A program made the position numbers and the translations under genes. From contig JAGPKI010000003.1 of assembly GCA_018054005.1 (NCBI GenBank), positions 8,519 to 31,250 on the forward strand: a DNA stretch of 22,732 nt, written 5' to 3'. The first letter of the stretch is position 1. Every line of letters starts with the position of its first letter. The DNA is from Caldisericia bacterium (GTDB lineage Bacteria > Caldisericota > Caldisericia > UBA6126 > JAGPKI01). Shown here in pieces: positions 7,822 through 14,483 of this stretch. The notes under the pieces were generated by a model that did not search any database, was not told the origin of the DNA, and was given only the letters and a program-made list of their open reading frames with translations.

Positions 7822-7849
7822 ATTATATGTAAGCTCTTCTCCAAGTCAA
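7822..7849 (-). promoter_or_regulatory. Sigma-70-type promoter for the rpmH operon
   Basis: On the minus strand TTGACT (complement of 7844-7849) and a perfect TATAAT (complement of 7822-7827) are separated by 16 bp. Transcription would start near 7815, about 25 bases ahead of the rpmH ATG and upstream of its GGAGG site. This is the best promoter-like match I see in the window. Confidence 0.75.
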
Positions 7850-8192
7850 ATTTTAGATTAATTTATAAAAAATCTTTTTACAAATTTTATTATCACCTCG
7901 AATTTTATAATATTTGAGAAGTAAATAATAAGTTTGTTTATGTAAGACTAAAGAAGATATAAATGTTAAAATTACTATTTATATAATGAAAACATAAATT
8001 CCAGTATTTTTTGTTCGTGCCTCAAATTATTAAATATTAATGGTCTTATGCAAAAAAATATATAAGCTTCGCACTTTCTTATTCTTAACATGTTTTGTTT
8101 TAACACTTTTATTAAAGTATTCATTCAAAATACATACCGTCATACAGAACTTTTGAAAGTGCGTTTTGCACAAGTCATGAAGAATCTTTGCA

Positions 8193-8333
8193 TTTAACAT
8201 TTAATGGCATTTCTGCCACAACACAAGCATGAAAATAATAACTTTAATCCTTTTCTTATGCCACTTATATAATTAAACAATTCAATCTCTTTACCAAATA
8301 TAATTTTGGAGTTATTATTTTCAGAGGAATTTA
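8193..8333 (+). repeat. Dispersed repeat family 1, copy C (short form)
   Basis: Left end TTTAACATTTAATGGCATTTC includes the small palindrome TGGCA-TTTC-TGCCA (8204-8217). Then come ACACAAGCATGAAAATAATA and the left arm GAAAATAATAACTTTAATCC (8231-8250). The right arm GGAGTTATTATTTTC (8308-8322) is its inverted partner. Compared with copies A and D it lacks an internal block of about 60 bp between the TTTAC and ATTTTGGAG sequences. The two arms could pair over about 13 bp. Confidence 0.78.
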
Positions 8334-8466
8334 TTTTTGGATAATTTGTAAATGAGTGAAAAAGAGGAAATCATTACGAAGCATAATGCAGATATTCTCT
8401 CTCAAAAGCATTGTAAGTGGATGGTCATTAGTCTAAATCAATTATTAGAGAATCCATTCTTTATTT

Positions 8467-8528
8467 CTATTTTTCTGTTTGAAAAAGAAATAGTCTCTGG
8501 ATTCCGCATTAAGTCTGGAGTGATAAAG
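8467..8528 (-). repeat. Repeat family 2 module (inverted relative to the two near 10.7-10.9 kb)
   Basis: The minus-strand reading of this segment matches 10668-10718 and 10893-10947. All share a CATTC/ACTC start, ACTTGATG or ACTTAATG, a GGAATCCAG-like core, TATTTCTTTT and CAAACA. The core resembles the dispersed repeats in many bacterial genomes that give spurious peptide strings such as GFRIKSG. Similarity was judged by eye. Confidence 0.55.
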
Positions 8529-8540
8529 AATGTGTGTACG

Positions 8541-8571
8541 AAATAAAAACACTCCTGTTATTCCGAAGTGT
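8541..8571 (-). terminator. Rho-independent terminator for murJ
   Basis: Read on the minus strand, ACACTTC (8571-8565) and GGAGTGT (8555-8549) can pair over 7 bp with one G-U, around a 9-nt loop. A T-rich run, TTTTTATTT, follows (8549-8541). It lies 35 bp past the murJ stop codon. The stem is short, so strength is uncertain. Confidence 0.55.
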
Positions 8572-8605
8572 GTCTTTCTGTACAGGTCCTGAGGAATTTC
8601 TGTAT

Positions 8606-10270
8606 TTACTTATTAGAGGAGGAAACTCTCTTGATAAACGGAATCCTGTTTAGAATAGGAACTTTCACTACTGCTTGATAGAACTTTTCCCTAAAGAAGA
8701 AAAATCCTTCAACCTTTAATAAATAACTTAAGACTAAATATATCCCACCCGCGAAAAGACCCACAAGTAAAAGCCTAACAACTAAAGCAATGAAACCTAA
8801 ATTGCCTCTAAAAAAAGGTAAAGAGAGATAACTTACCCCTCCAACAACTGTAGAACAAAGGATGATCTTTACAGTCTCAATAGCTAATCTCTTAGTGAAT
8901 GGTATTAAATACTTTCTAACTGTTATATTATACACAATAAAGCCAAATGTAACACTAAGAGAGGTAGCTAGAGCTATACCTCCTGCTCCAATTAGCCGTC
9001 CGAGAACAATATTCAAAAATATATTTAGTCCTACAGTACAAATACTTATTATAACAGGAGTTATAGTATTTTTATACGAATAGAACACCCTTCCAAGAAG
9101 TGGATTTGCAGCGTGAGCAAATAATCCTATTGAATACATTGATACAGCAAATGATGTAACTTGAGTTGCTTTCACATCGAAAGCTCCTCTCTGAAAAAGC
9201 ACTCTCACAATTGGCTCAGATAAAGTAATGAAAATTAAAGAGGCAGGTATAATAAAATACCACATAATTGCAATGGTTTTATTTAGCATGTAGGAATAAT
9301 CTTTAATTTTGTCCTTACCCACCGCAAGCTCTGAAAATCCTGGAAATACAGCGGTTGCAATGGGTCCTGCAAGAAGTGAGATAGGAATAGCCCACACTCT
9401 TCCTGCAAAATTAAGTGCTGCGATAGAGCCTACATCAAGAGTAGATGCAATAGTTCTATCAACAATAGTATTTAATGTGCCAATACCACCCGAAACTATA
9501 AGTGGAAGAAGTAAAATAGTAAATTTATATATTTCTCTCCATTCAATTCCTTTAAAACTTAATTTATGAAAAAAACCATATCGCTTATATAAAACGTAGA
9601 AAAGCGATGTAAATGATATAATTGCGAATAATGTCTGTCCAACAGTCCAGCTATTAATGCCTAAATAAGGAGTAAGTAGAGCAATTGATAAAACTATTAT
9701 CCAGTTAGCAACAAAGCTAACAATAGTTGGTAAAAGGAATTGTTTCTCTGAATGAAATAAACCAGTAAATAGACCTGTTAAAATACTTAAGTATCCAGAA
9801 AGGGTTAGATATCTCGTTATATTGACTGCTAATGTAAACCTTTCCCCTGTAAAGCCGACTGCAACTAACTTAACAAGAAAGGGAGCAAATATAAGGACAA
9901 GTATAGACGCAAAAAGAAATATTGTCCCCCAGACTAAAAATACCCAGTTTACAAATTTCTTAGCATAAACTGGATCTCTCGCTTTTTTTTCAATATACAC
10001 TGGAATTATAAGAGTATTTAAACCTGCAGCAAATAGTCCAAGAACCATTGAAGGAATAATAGTTGCAACTAAAAATGCATCCACTACACCAGAAGCACCA
10101 AAGTAATTTGCTATAAGTATCTCTCTGACATAGCCTATAAACTTGCTGATAAATGTAATCACGGCAATAATAATAGCTGCCTGGGAGACAGTCTGTCTCT
10201 TAATGAATGAAGATTTTTTTACTCTTTTACCTGCTCTATGTTTTATCCTGTTTAATATATCTATTCTCAA
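8606..10270 (-). CDS. murJ: Lipid II flippase MurJ (MviN family)
   Basis: A 554-aa polytopic membrane protein of the MOP superfamily that flips undecaprenyl-linked lipid II across the cytoplasmic membrane for peptidoglycan synthesis. The N-terminal signature SKFIGYVREILIANYFGASG is followed by VVDAFLVATIIPSMVLGLFA. It retains the Arg and Asp equivalent to E. coli Arg24 and Asp39; the residue matching Arg18 is Lys. About 14 hydrophobic segments follow. I placed the start at the TTG at 10270, which has AAGGTG 6 bp upstream; a GTG at 10279 lies inside that ribosome-binding site. The ~20 basic residues before the first helix are longer than in many homologues. It is transcribed alone, with its own promoter and terminator. 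Confidence 0.93.
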   Translation of the reverse strand: MRIDILNRIKHRAGKRVKKSSFIKRQTVSQAAIIIAVITFISKFIGYVREILIANYFGASGVVDAFLVATIIPSMVLGLFAAGLNTLIIPVYIEKKARDPVYAKKFVNWVFLVWGTIFLFASILVLIFAPFLVKLVAVGFTGERFTLAVNITRYLTLSGYLSILTGLFTGLFHSEKQFLLPTIVSFVANWIIVLSIALLTPYLGINSWTVGQTLFAIISFTSLFYVLYKRYGFFHKLSFKGIEWREIYKFTILLLPLIVSGGIGTLNTIVDRTIASTLDVGSIAALNFAGRVWAIPISLLAGPIATAVFPGFSELAVGKDKIKDYSYMLNKTIAIMWYFIIPASLIFITLSEPIVRVLFQRGAFDVKATQVTSFAVSMYSIGLFAHAANPLLGRVFYSYKNTITPVIISICTVGLNIFLNIVLGRLIGAGGIALATSLSVTFGFIVYNITVRKYLIPFTKRLAIETVKIILCSTVVGGVSYLSLPFFRGNLGFIALVVRLLLVGLFAGGIYLVLSYLLKVEGFFFFREKFYQAVVKVPILNRIPFIKRVSSSNK

Positions 10271-10294
10271 ATAATTCACCTTTTTAGATAGAGA

Positions 10295-10323
10295 AATATA
10301 TCATTATTAGTCAATATGGTCAA
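10295..10323 (-). promoter_or_regulatory. Sigma-70-type promoter for murJ
   Basis: On the minus strand TTGACC (complement of 10318-10323) and TATATT (complement of 10295-10300) are separated by exactly 17 bp. Transcription would begin near 10288, giving a leader of about 18 bases that includes the AAGGTG ribosome-binding site ahead of the TTG start. Confidence 0.65.
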
Positions 10324-10667
10324 TTATTTCTCTTGCTTCTTAGTATAGATGCTTGTCTAAAAGATTTTATAAACTTTTTCTTTCTCATTGCGCAACAATA
10401 AATTTAATCTTATAAAGGTATCTACGAAATCATTATTAATCTTTTTAATCCAACATAGAATAAATATACGAGTATTTTTTAATGCTTCCAAATTTAATTA
10501 TTAAAGAATCCATTAGGGTCTTGTCACATCGAATTAATTAATCTTATATTCAGTAAGTAAAATGTCACATCATCAAACTCCTTTATTAAGATGTAGGTTT
10601 ATCAGCAGTGATTCTTGGAACACAACGAATGTATAAAAATCCAACTTCATAGTGAGAAAACATATTT

Positions 10668-10718
10668 CATTCCACACTTGATAGGGATCAAGAGAGTATT
10701 TCTTTTCAAACAAATAAA
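10668..10718 (+). repeat. Repeat family 2 module
   Basis: It begins CATTCCACACTTGATAGGGA, and contains TATTTCTTTTCAAACAAATA. Aligned by eye with 10893-10947 in the same orientation and with 8467-8528 inverted. It is more decayed than the copy at 10893. Confidence 0.5.
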
Positions 10719-10731
10719 AAAAATGGTCTGG

Positions 10732-10756
10732 ATCCTCGATAAAAGATTTCGAGGAT
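10732..10756. repeat. Palindrome ATCCTCGA / TCGAGGAT
   Basis: An 8-bp perfect inverted repeat, ATCCTCGA (10732-10739) and TCGAGGAT (10749-10756), with a 9-base loop. Its right arm is the beginning of the 23-bp tandem repeat array. It has no T-run typical of a terminator. Confidence 0.6.
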
Positions 10757-10837
10757 GACAGTGGTGTGATTTCGAGGATGACAGTGGTGTGATTTAGAGA
10801 ATGATAGTGGTGTGATTTCGAGGATGACAGATACTGT
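10745..10837 (+). repeat. 23-bp tandem repeat, about four units
   Basis: The unit is GATTTCGAGGATGACAGTGG followed by TGT. Units 1 (10745-10767) and 2 (10768-10790) are identical. Unit 3 (10791-10813) has four substitutions. Unit 4 (10814 to about 10837) diverges at its end. Units are directly adjacent with no spacers, so this is not a CRISPR array. Confidence 0.85.
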
Positions 10838-10892
10838 GATTTCCTGCTTTCGCGCGAATAATAAAAACTACACTTTCTGAATAAAAAAAGCT

Positions 10893-10947
10893 TCATTCTG
10901 TACTTGATGCGAAATCCAGGGATTATTTCTTTTACAAACGTAAAATA
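10893..10947 (+). repeat. Repeat family 2 module
   Basis: It begins CATTCTGTACTTGATGCGAA, followed by ATCCAGGGATTATTTCTTTT. This is the best preserved of three copies in the window (others at 10668-10718 and, inverted, 8467-8528). Confidence 0.55.
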
Positions 10948-10966
10948 GGAAGAAAAGAAATACCGA

Positions 10967-10986
10967 ATTCCTGCTTTCACAGGAAT
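10967..10986. repeat. Palindrome ATTCCTG / CAGGAAT
   Basis: A 7-bp perfect inverted repeat with the 6-base loop CTTTCA. The sequence ATTCCTGCTTTCACAGGAAT resembles the palindromic repeats scattered between genes in many bacteria. A decayed relative, TTTCCTGCTTTCGCGCGAAT, occurs at 10839-10858. Confidence 0.65.
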
Positions 10987-11183
10987 GACAAAATACATAG
11001 AAAAGAAGATATCTCATTACCTATGCATAAATACTGCATTTACGGATTAACTATATGTTTCACCCAGAGAGATCGCATTTGTGTTTTTCTTCGTGAGGAT
11101 CTCATTTCTTTGCTTATTTAAATTAAATCTATTTTCCTTAAAATATTTAATATAAATAAAAAAGAGAAATGAGGTTAATTTAA

Positions 11184-11573
11184 ATGAATATAAAAGAAAT
11201 AATTTCAACTGATAAAGCACCAAAAGCAATTGGTCCTTATTCGCAAGCTGTTATTGCAGGGTGCTTTATCTTTATTTCAGGGCAAGGTGCAATAGATCCA
11301 ATAACAAATGTTTATAATCCTGCATCAATTGAAATTGAGACAGAATTAGCTTTGAACAACATAAAAGCTATTTTGGAAAGTGCAGGAAAGAACTTGAGTG
11401 ATATAGTAAAAGTTACAGTATTTCTTAAAAATATGGATGATTTTCCTACATTTAATAAAGTTTATGAAAAATTCTTTCGAGAAAATCCTCCAGCAAGGAG
11501 TTGCATAGAATCATCAAGGTTGCCTAAAGGATTCAATATCGAAATAGAAGCTATTGCTTTAATGAATGAGTGA
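11184..11573 (+). CDS. ridA: RidA family reactive intermediate/imine deaminase
   Basis: A 129-aa RidA (YjgF/YER057c/UK114) protein. RidA hydrolyses enamine/imine intermediates released by PLP-dependent dehydratases, which protects PLP enzymes. The sequence has the typical APKAIGPYSQAV start, FISGQGAIDP, and PARSCIESSRLPKGFNIEIE with Arg105 and Glu120 in the positions used by active RidA members. Length matches the family. The ATG at 11184 has GAGG about 10 bp upstream. It stands alone between gene-poor stretches and its 3' end overlaps the oppositely directed NusG-II gene by 15 bp. Confidence 0.95.
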   Translation: MNIKEIISTDKAPKAIGPYSQAVIAGCFIFISGQGAIDPITNVYNPASIEIETELALNNIKAILESAGKNLSDIVKVTVFLKNMDDFPTFNKVYEKFFRENPPARSCIESSRLPKGFNIEIEAIALMNE

Positions 11574-11900
11574 ATTTTTAAAGCTTAAAATTCTAACTGT
11601 TACTTCATTTGGAGCGCATACTATTATTTCTCCATTTCTGTTAATCCAACCAGTCTTAACACAAACCTGATTTGGACAACTACTTTCTTTCACTCTTACT
11701 TTTTTATCCCTTATTTCAATGATTACCTTACCAATCTTTCCCTCTGCTGCAAATGTTTGGTTGCTTTCTATCGAATATAGAGTTCTATTGTAAGGAGTAT
11801 TTACTTCTACATAATTAGCAATACTTGTATAGCTTTTATAGATACAAAATGTACATATAACTATAGAAATTATAATAACTATAAGGATAATTTTCTTCAT
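11559..11900 (-). CDS. NusG domain II-containing membrane-anchored protein
   Basis: A 113-aa protein with an N-terminal hydrophobic segment (IILIVIIISIVICTFCIYKS) acting as signal anchor, then an extracytoplasmic domain of the NusG_II family (PF07009). The domain shows the characteristic cysteine pattern: SSCPNQVCVKTGWI followed by IVCAPNEVTVRI. Family members are often near FMN/Gx-type transporter or quinone genes in anaerobes, but none is present here, so function is unknown. The start is uncertain among GTG 11909, ATG 11906 and ATG 11900; I prefer 11900 because AAGTGAT lies just upstream. It converges on ridA with a 15-bp overlap. Upstream it abuts repeat copy D, which must contain or displace its promoter. 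Confidence 0.85.
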   Translation of the reverse strand: MKKIILIVIIISIVICTFCIYKSYTSIANYVEVNTPYNRTLYSIESNQTFAAEGKIGKVIIEIRDKKVRVKESSCPNQVCVKTGWINRNGEIIVCAPNEVTVRILSFKNSLIH

Positions 11901-11909
11901 AAACATCAC

Positions 11910-12120
11910 TTTAATATATTATGGCATTTCTGCCGCTACACAAGCATGAAAATAATAACTTTAATCTTTTTCTTTTGCCACTTATATAATTTTGTCTAAC
12001 TAAACAATTCAATTTCTTTAAATTCAATCTCTTTACTATAACTTAAGTTTGATTTTAATAAACTCGAATAAATTTATCAATTAATTAAAAGGAGGATTAA
12101 TTTTGGAGTTATTATTTTTG
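11910..12120 (+). repeat. Dispersed repeat family 1, copy D (longest form)
   Basis: It contains the palindrome TGGCATTTCTGCC, then ACACAAGCATGAAAA and the left arm GAAAATAATAACTTTAATC (11948-11966). A partial internal duplication follows (AATTCAATTTCTTTA then AATTCAATCTCTTTA, about 12006-12035). Next is the A-like internal block with AACTTAAGTTTGATTTTAAT, and the right arm AAAAGGAGGATTAATTTTGG then AGTTATTATTTTT. The terminal CGGAGGAATTTA of the other copies is missing. Its left edge lies within 10 bp of the NusG-II gene start. Confidence 0.78.
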
Positions 12121-12933
12121 AAAAAGTGTGGTTATACTAAAAAGATACAGAAATTCAAAATATGCGAAAATAAACTCTTATAATAATTTGCATCTGTCAA
12201 CCTAAGGAACGATTATTTGAGTTTAGTGGAAATCCATTTATACCTTATTATCACCTAAGAAGCTCAATTCTTACGATTTTAAGCAATGTCGCGACCATTT
12301 TCATAAGAGAGTTTTATTTTAATTTTTTTCGAGTAACCATAACAATTAAGGAATTTCTTCATCTCCATTTATTACTCTGATGAACGTCTTATTAAATATA
12401 AGAATGATATTGGTTTTAAGTAATACAAAATGAGTTTTTCTTCAGAAAATGTATATTTAATTCACGATATATATTCAATTATAATAAAAAAGAAAACGAA
12501 GAATTCTTCAGTATGAATACAAAAATAAAGCACTTTCGAAATATCAAATAAGAGTGAGGAATGATCATTATAACTTGTCATTTTGAAGAAATGTTTTTTC
12601 AAACTACAAATATTTTATATTATGTATTTGAAATTGTTAAGCCAATCGCGTCAATACAAAAAAGTATGTAGAAATGTCTTATAGAAAGAAAAAAGGGCTA
12701 AAATAAGAAGAAATATCTATTTCTTAGTTAAAAAAAGATGTTGATGTACTTTTGCAATTATTGAATTTTATCGGATAAACTAAAATATAGCATAGACCAA
12801 AAATCCATTTAAAATTTAAAAAATTAATATTTAATAATTTTTAAGTATTGCAAAATTAATAACTTAAGATAATTTATTAATGATAAAAGATTGATTTTTT
12901 ATGAGAACGTATTTATTTTAGGAGAGAATTACA
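12121..12933. other. AT-rich gene-free stretch ahead of the rightward operon
   Basis: About 810 bp with no credible ORF, RNA gene or perfect repeat. The segment 12806-12900 is almost entirely A and T and includes an all-AT hairpin (12816-12844, TTAAAAAATTA pairing with TAATTTTTAA). A weak resemblance to DNA-repeat debris (GAGGAATGATCATTATAACT) occurs near 12555-12575. I could not pick a confident promoter for the downstream gene. A T-rich, strand-opening role such as an origin unwinding element is possible but unsupported by DnaA boxes. Confidence 0.5.
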
Positions 12934-13656
12934 ATGGATAATGAGTTGAAAATAGATTATTATTTTGAAGATTTAAAAGCCTGTCCATGTTATAAATATT
13001 TACCTGAAACCTTCCTGCCCTGGGAGCTTATTAAAATAAAGGATGAAATTTTTAATTTTCAAACAAGCGACATCAGAGGATTTATTGAAAAATCTGCTAT
13101 AGTAAAAGGAGTTGTTTTTATCGATGAAGGTTCCTTCATAGATGATAATGTTACTATACAAGGTCCTGTATACATTGGCAAAAACTGCATTATTAGGAGT
13201 GATTCGTTACTTAGGCCATATTCAGTAATAGGTGATTATTGTGTAGTTGGACACAATACCGAAGTAAAAAATTCTCTTGTATTTAATGAGGCAAAGCTTG
13301 CTTCTCACTCTGTCGTTGATGACAGTATTATTGGTAAAGGCACAAGAATAGGTTCTGGTGTTGTGACTGATAATAGAAGGTTTGATCAAAAAGATATAAT
13401 TATAAAAATAAATGATAAAGAATTTGACACTGGTTATGATAAGTTCGGCCTTATTGCTGGTGATTATGTAAGGATTGGCTCAAACTGCTCAACTCTTCCA
13501 GGTACGATTATTGGCAAATATACATGGTTCTATAGTAATCTTCTTATATATAATTTTTATCCCAAGGAAAAATTCGTGAAGCTACGACAATCCATGGATA
13601 TCGTAGATAAACCTCCTTACAAATTCAGTATTGAGGACAAATCAGGTAAAAGATAA
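12934..13656 (+). CDS. Hexapeptide-repeat (left-handed beta-helix) transferase, GlmU C-domain-like
   Basis: A 240-aa protein made of hexapeptide repeats from about residue 50 to 205 (for example IEKSAIVKGVVFIDEGSFID and IQGPVYIGKNCIIRSDSLLR). It has the segment RPYSVIGDYCVVGHNTEVKN. The later GKGTRIGSGVVTDNRRFD is close to the acetyltransferase half of GlmU and of archaeal sugar-1-phosphate nucleotidyl/acetyltransferases. No nucleotidyltransferase domain is attached, so only an acyl- or acetyltransferase role on a sugar nucleotide precursor is inferred; the substrate is unknown. AGGAGAG precedes the ATG. It is first in the rightward gene series and ends 8 bp before the lipoate-pathway gene. 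Confidence 0.82.
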   Translation: MDNELKIDYYFEDLKACPCYKYLPETFLPWELIKIKDEIFNFQTSDIRGFIEKSAIVKGVVFIDEGSFIDDNVTIQGPVYIGKNCIIRSDSLLRPYSVIGDYCVVGHNTEVKNSLVFNEAKLASHSVVDDSIIGKGTRIGSGVVTDNRRFDQKDIIIKINDKEFDTGYDKFGLIAGDYVRIGSNCSTLPGTIIGKYTWFYSNLLIYNFYPKEKFVKLRQSMDIVDKPPYKFSIEDKSGKR

Positions 13657-13664
13657 ACACACAA

Positions 13665-14453
13665 ATGGAAGAATGGTTTTTGCTGGATACAGGAGAATCC
13701 TCTCCAGAATATAACATGGCTTTAGATGAATCCATGTTATATTTTTCATATAAAAATAAAATTCCAATATTACGTTTTTATAAGTGGAGTCTCCCCACCT
13801 TGTCTATTGGGTATTTTCAAAAGGCACACGAGACAGTTAATTTTTCTGAATTATCAAAAAAGGGTTTTGGATTTGTGAGGAGACCCACAGGAGGAAGAGC
13901 AGTCTTACATGATAAAGAAATTACTTATTCAGTTGCTGCACCTTTCAAGCATAGATTGCTTGAAAAAAGCATAATTGATTCTTATGATCTACTATGTAAG
14001 CCAATAGTTAAAGCTTTTAACAAACTTGGTATTTCTGCATATTTATCTACTGATAATGACACAGAAGTTAATTCTCCTTCATGTTTTGCTGCTCCAACTC
14101 TAAAAGATATAAAGGTAAATGGTAAAAAAATTGTTGGCTCTGCACAGATGCGCGATAAACGAGGTTTACTGCAGCATGGTTCTATCTTAATTAGTGTTAA
14201 TATAGAAGATATTTTTACTGTTCTAAAAACAAACGTAGATAAAAACAAGCTTATTAGTATAAGCAAAACAAAAATAACATCTTTAAGGAATGAAGGTTAT
14301 AAAGAGAACGAAGAGAAGCTAAAAGAAGAAATAATTAAAGCCTTTATTGAAATTTTTGATATTAATTTTAAGGCAATAAATATACCTCAAATTGGAATTA
14401 TTTCAGAATATGTATTAAAATATAGTTCGTATGAATGGAATTACAGGATATGA
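13665..14453 (+). CDS. Lipoate/octanoate acyltransferase, LipM/LplA family
   Basis: A 262-aa BPL/LplA-fold enzyme of the lipoylation pathway, acting on octanoyl- or lipoyl groups for GcvH or 2-oxoacid dehydrogenase E2 domains. The family signature RRPTGGRAVLHDKEITYSV is at 72-90. Cys140 in SPSCFAAPT sits where LipM has its acyl-thioester Cys. GKKIVGSAQMRDKRGLLQHG (153-172) carries the conserved Lys155. The Cys favours LipM-type octanoyltransferase over an ATP-dependent LplA ligase, though LplA-like activity cannot be excluded. No clear ribosome-binding site precedes the ATG, which lies 8 bp after the upstream stop, suggesting coupling. No lipA or gcvH is in the window. Confidence 0.88.
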   Translation: MEEWFLLDTGESSPEYNMALDESMLYFSYKNKIPILRFYKWSLPTLSIGYFQKAHETVNFSELSKKGFGFVRRPTGGRAVLHDKEITYSVAAPFKHRLLEKSIIDSYDLLCKPIVKAFNKLGISAYLSTDNDTEVNSPSCFAAPTLKDIKVNGKKIVGSAQMRDKRGLLQHGSILISVNIEDIFTVLKTNVDKNKLISISKTKITSLRNEGYKENEEKLKEEIIKAFIEIFDINFKAINIPQIGIISEYVLKYSSYEWNYRI

Positions 14454-14483
14454 CGAACTACAAACCATTAAGGGGGAATCTAT

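Larger units (their letters stand above)
7850..8605. other. Gene-free stretch between the rpmH promoter and murJ
   Basis: About 750 bp with no convincing gene. It holds AT-rich unique sequence (7850-8190), repeat family 1 copy C (8193-8333), a repeat family 2 module (8467-8528) and the murJ terminator (8541-8571). A short plus-strand reading frame at 8352-8546 is composed largely of the repeat module and is not accepted as a gene. I looked for DnaA boxes (TTATCCACA-like) because of the neighbouring rpmH and found none convincing. Confidence 0.6.
10324..11183. other. Gene-poor, repeat-rich spacer between murJ and ridA
   Basis: About 860 bp between divergent genes. From 10324 to 10660 I see only AT-rich sequence; the motif TGTCACATC occurs at about 10524 and 10563. 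From 10668 to 10986 there are two repeat family 2 modules, a 23-bp tandem array and palindromes. A minus-strand reading frame at 10573-10998 runs straight through these repeats and is not accepted as a gene. No clear promoter for ridA was found. Confidence 0.6.

Noticed and set aside
7850..8190. oriC with DnaA boxes upstream of rpmH
   Set aside because: No TTATCCACA-like cluster or iteron set could be found on either strand.
8352..8546. 64-aa plus-strand reading frame
   Set aside because: Its second half is the inverted copy of repeat family 2 (peptide GFRIKSG). It has no ribosome-binding site and no family resemblance, and it ends in the murJ terminator region.
10745..10837. Possible CRISPR array
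   Set aside because: The 23-bp units are directly adjacent with no spacers, and there are no cas genes in the window.
10573..10998. 141-aa minus-strand reading frame
   Set aside because: It consists of translated repeats (VIPVKAGIRYF, RESRKSQYLSS) including the 23-bp tandem array and palindromes. Such strings are common false ORFs.
11047..11229. 60-aa minus-strand reading frame
   Set aside because: It crosses the start of ridA, is low-complexity AT-derived sequence and has no ribosome-binding site.
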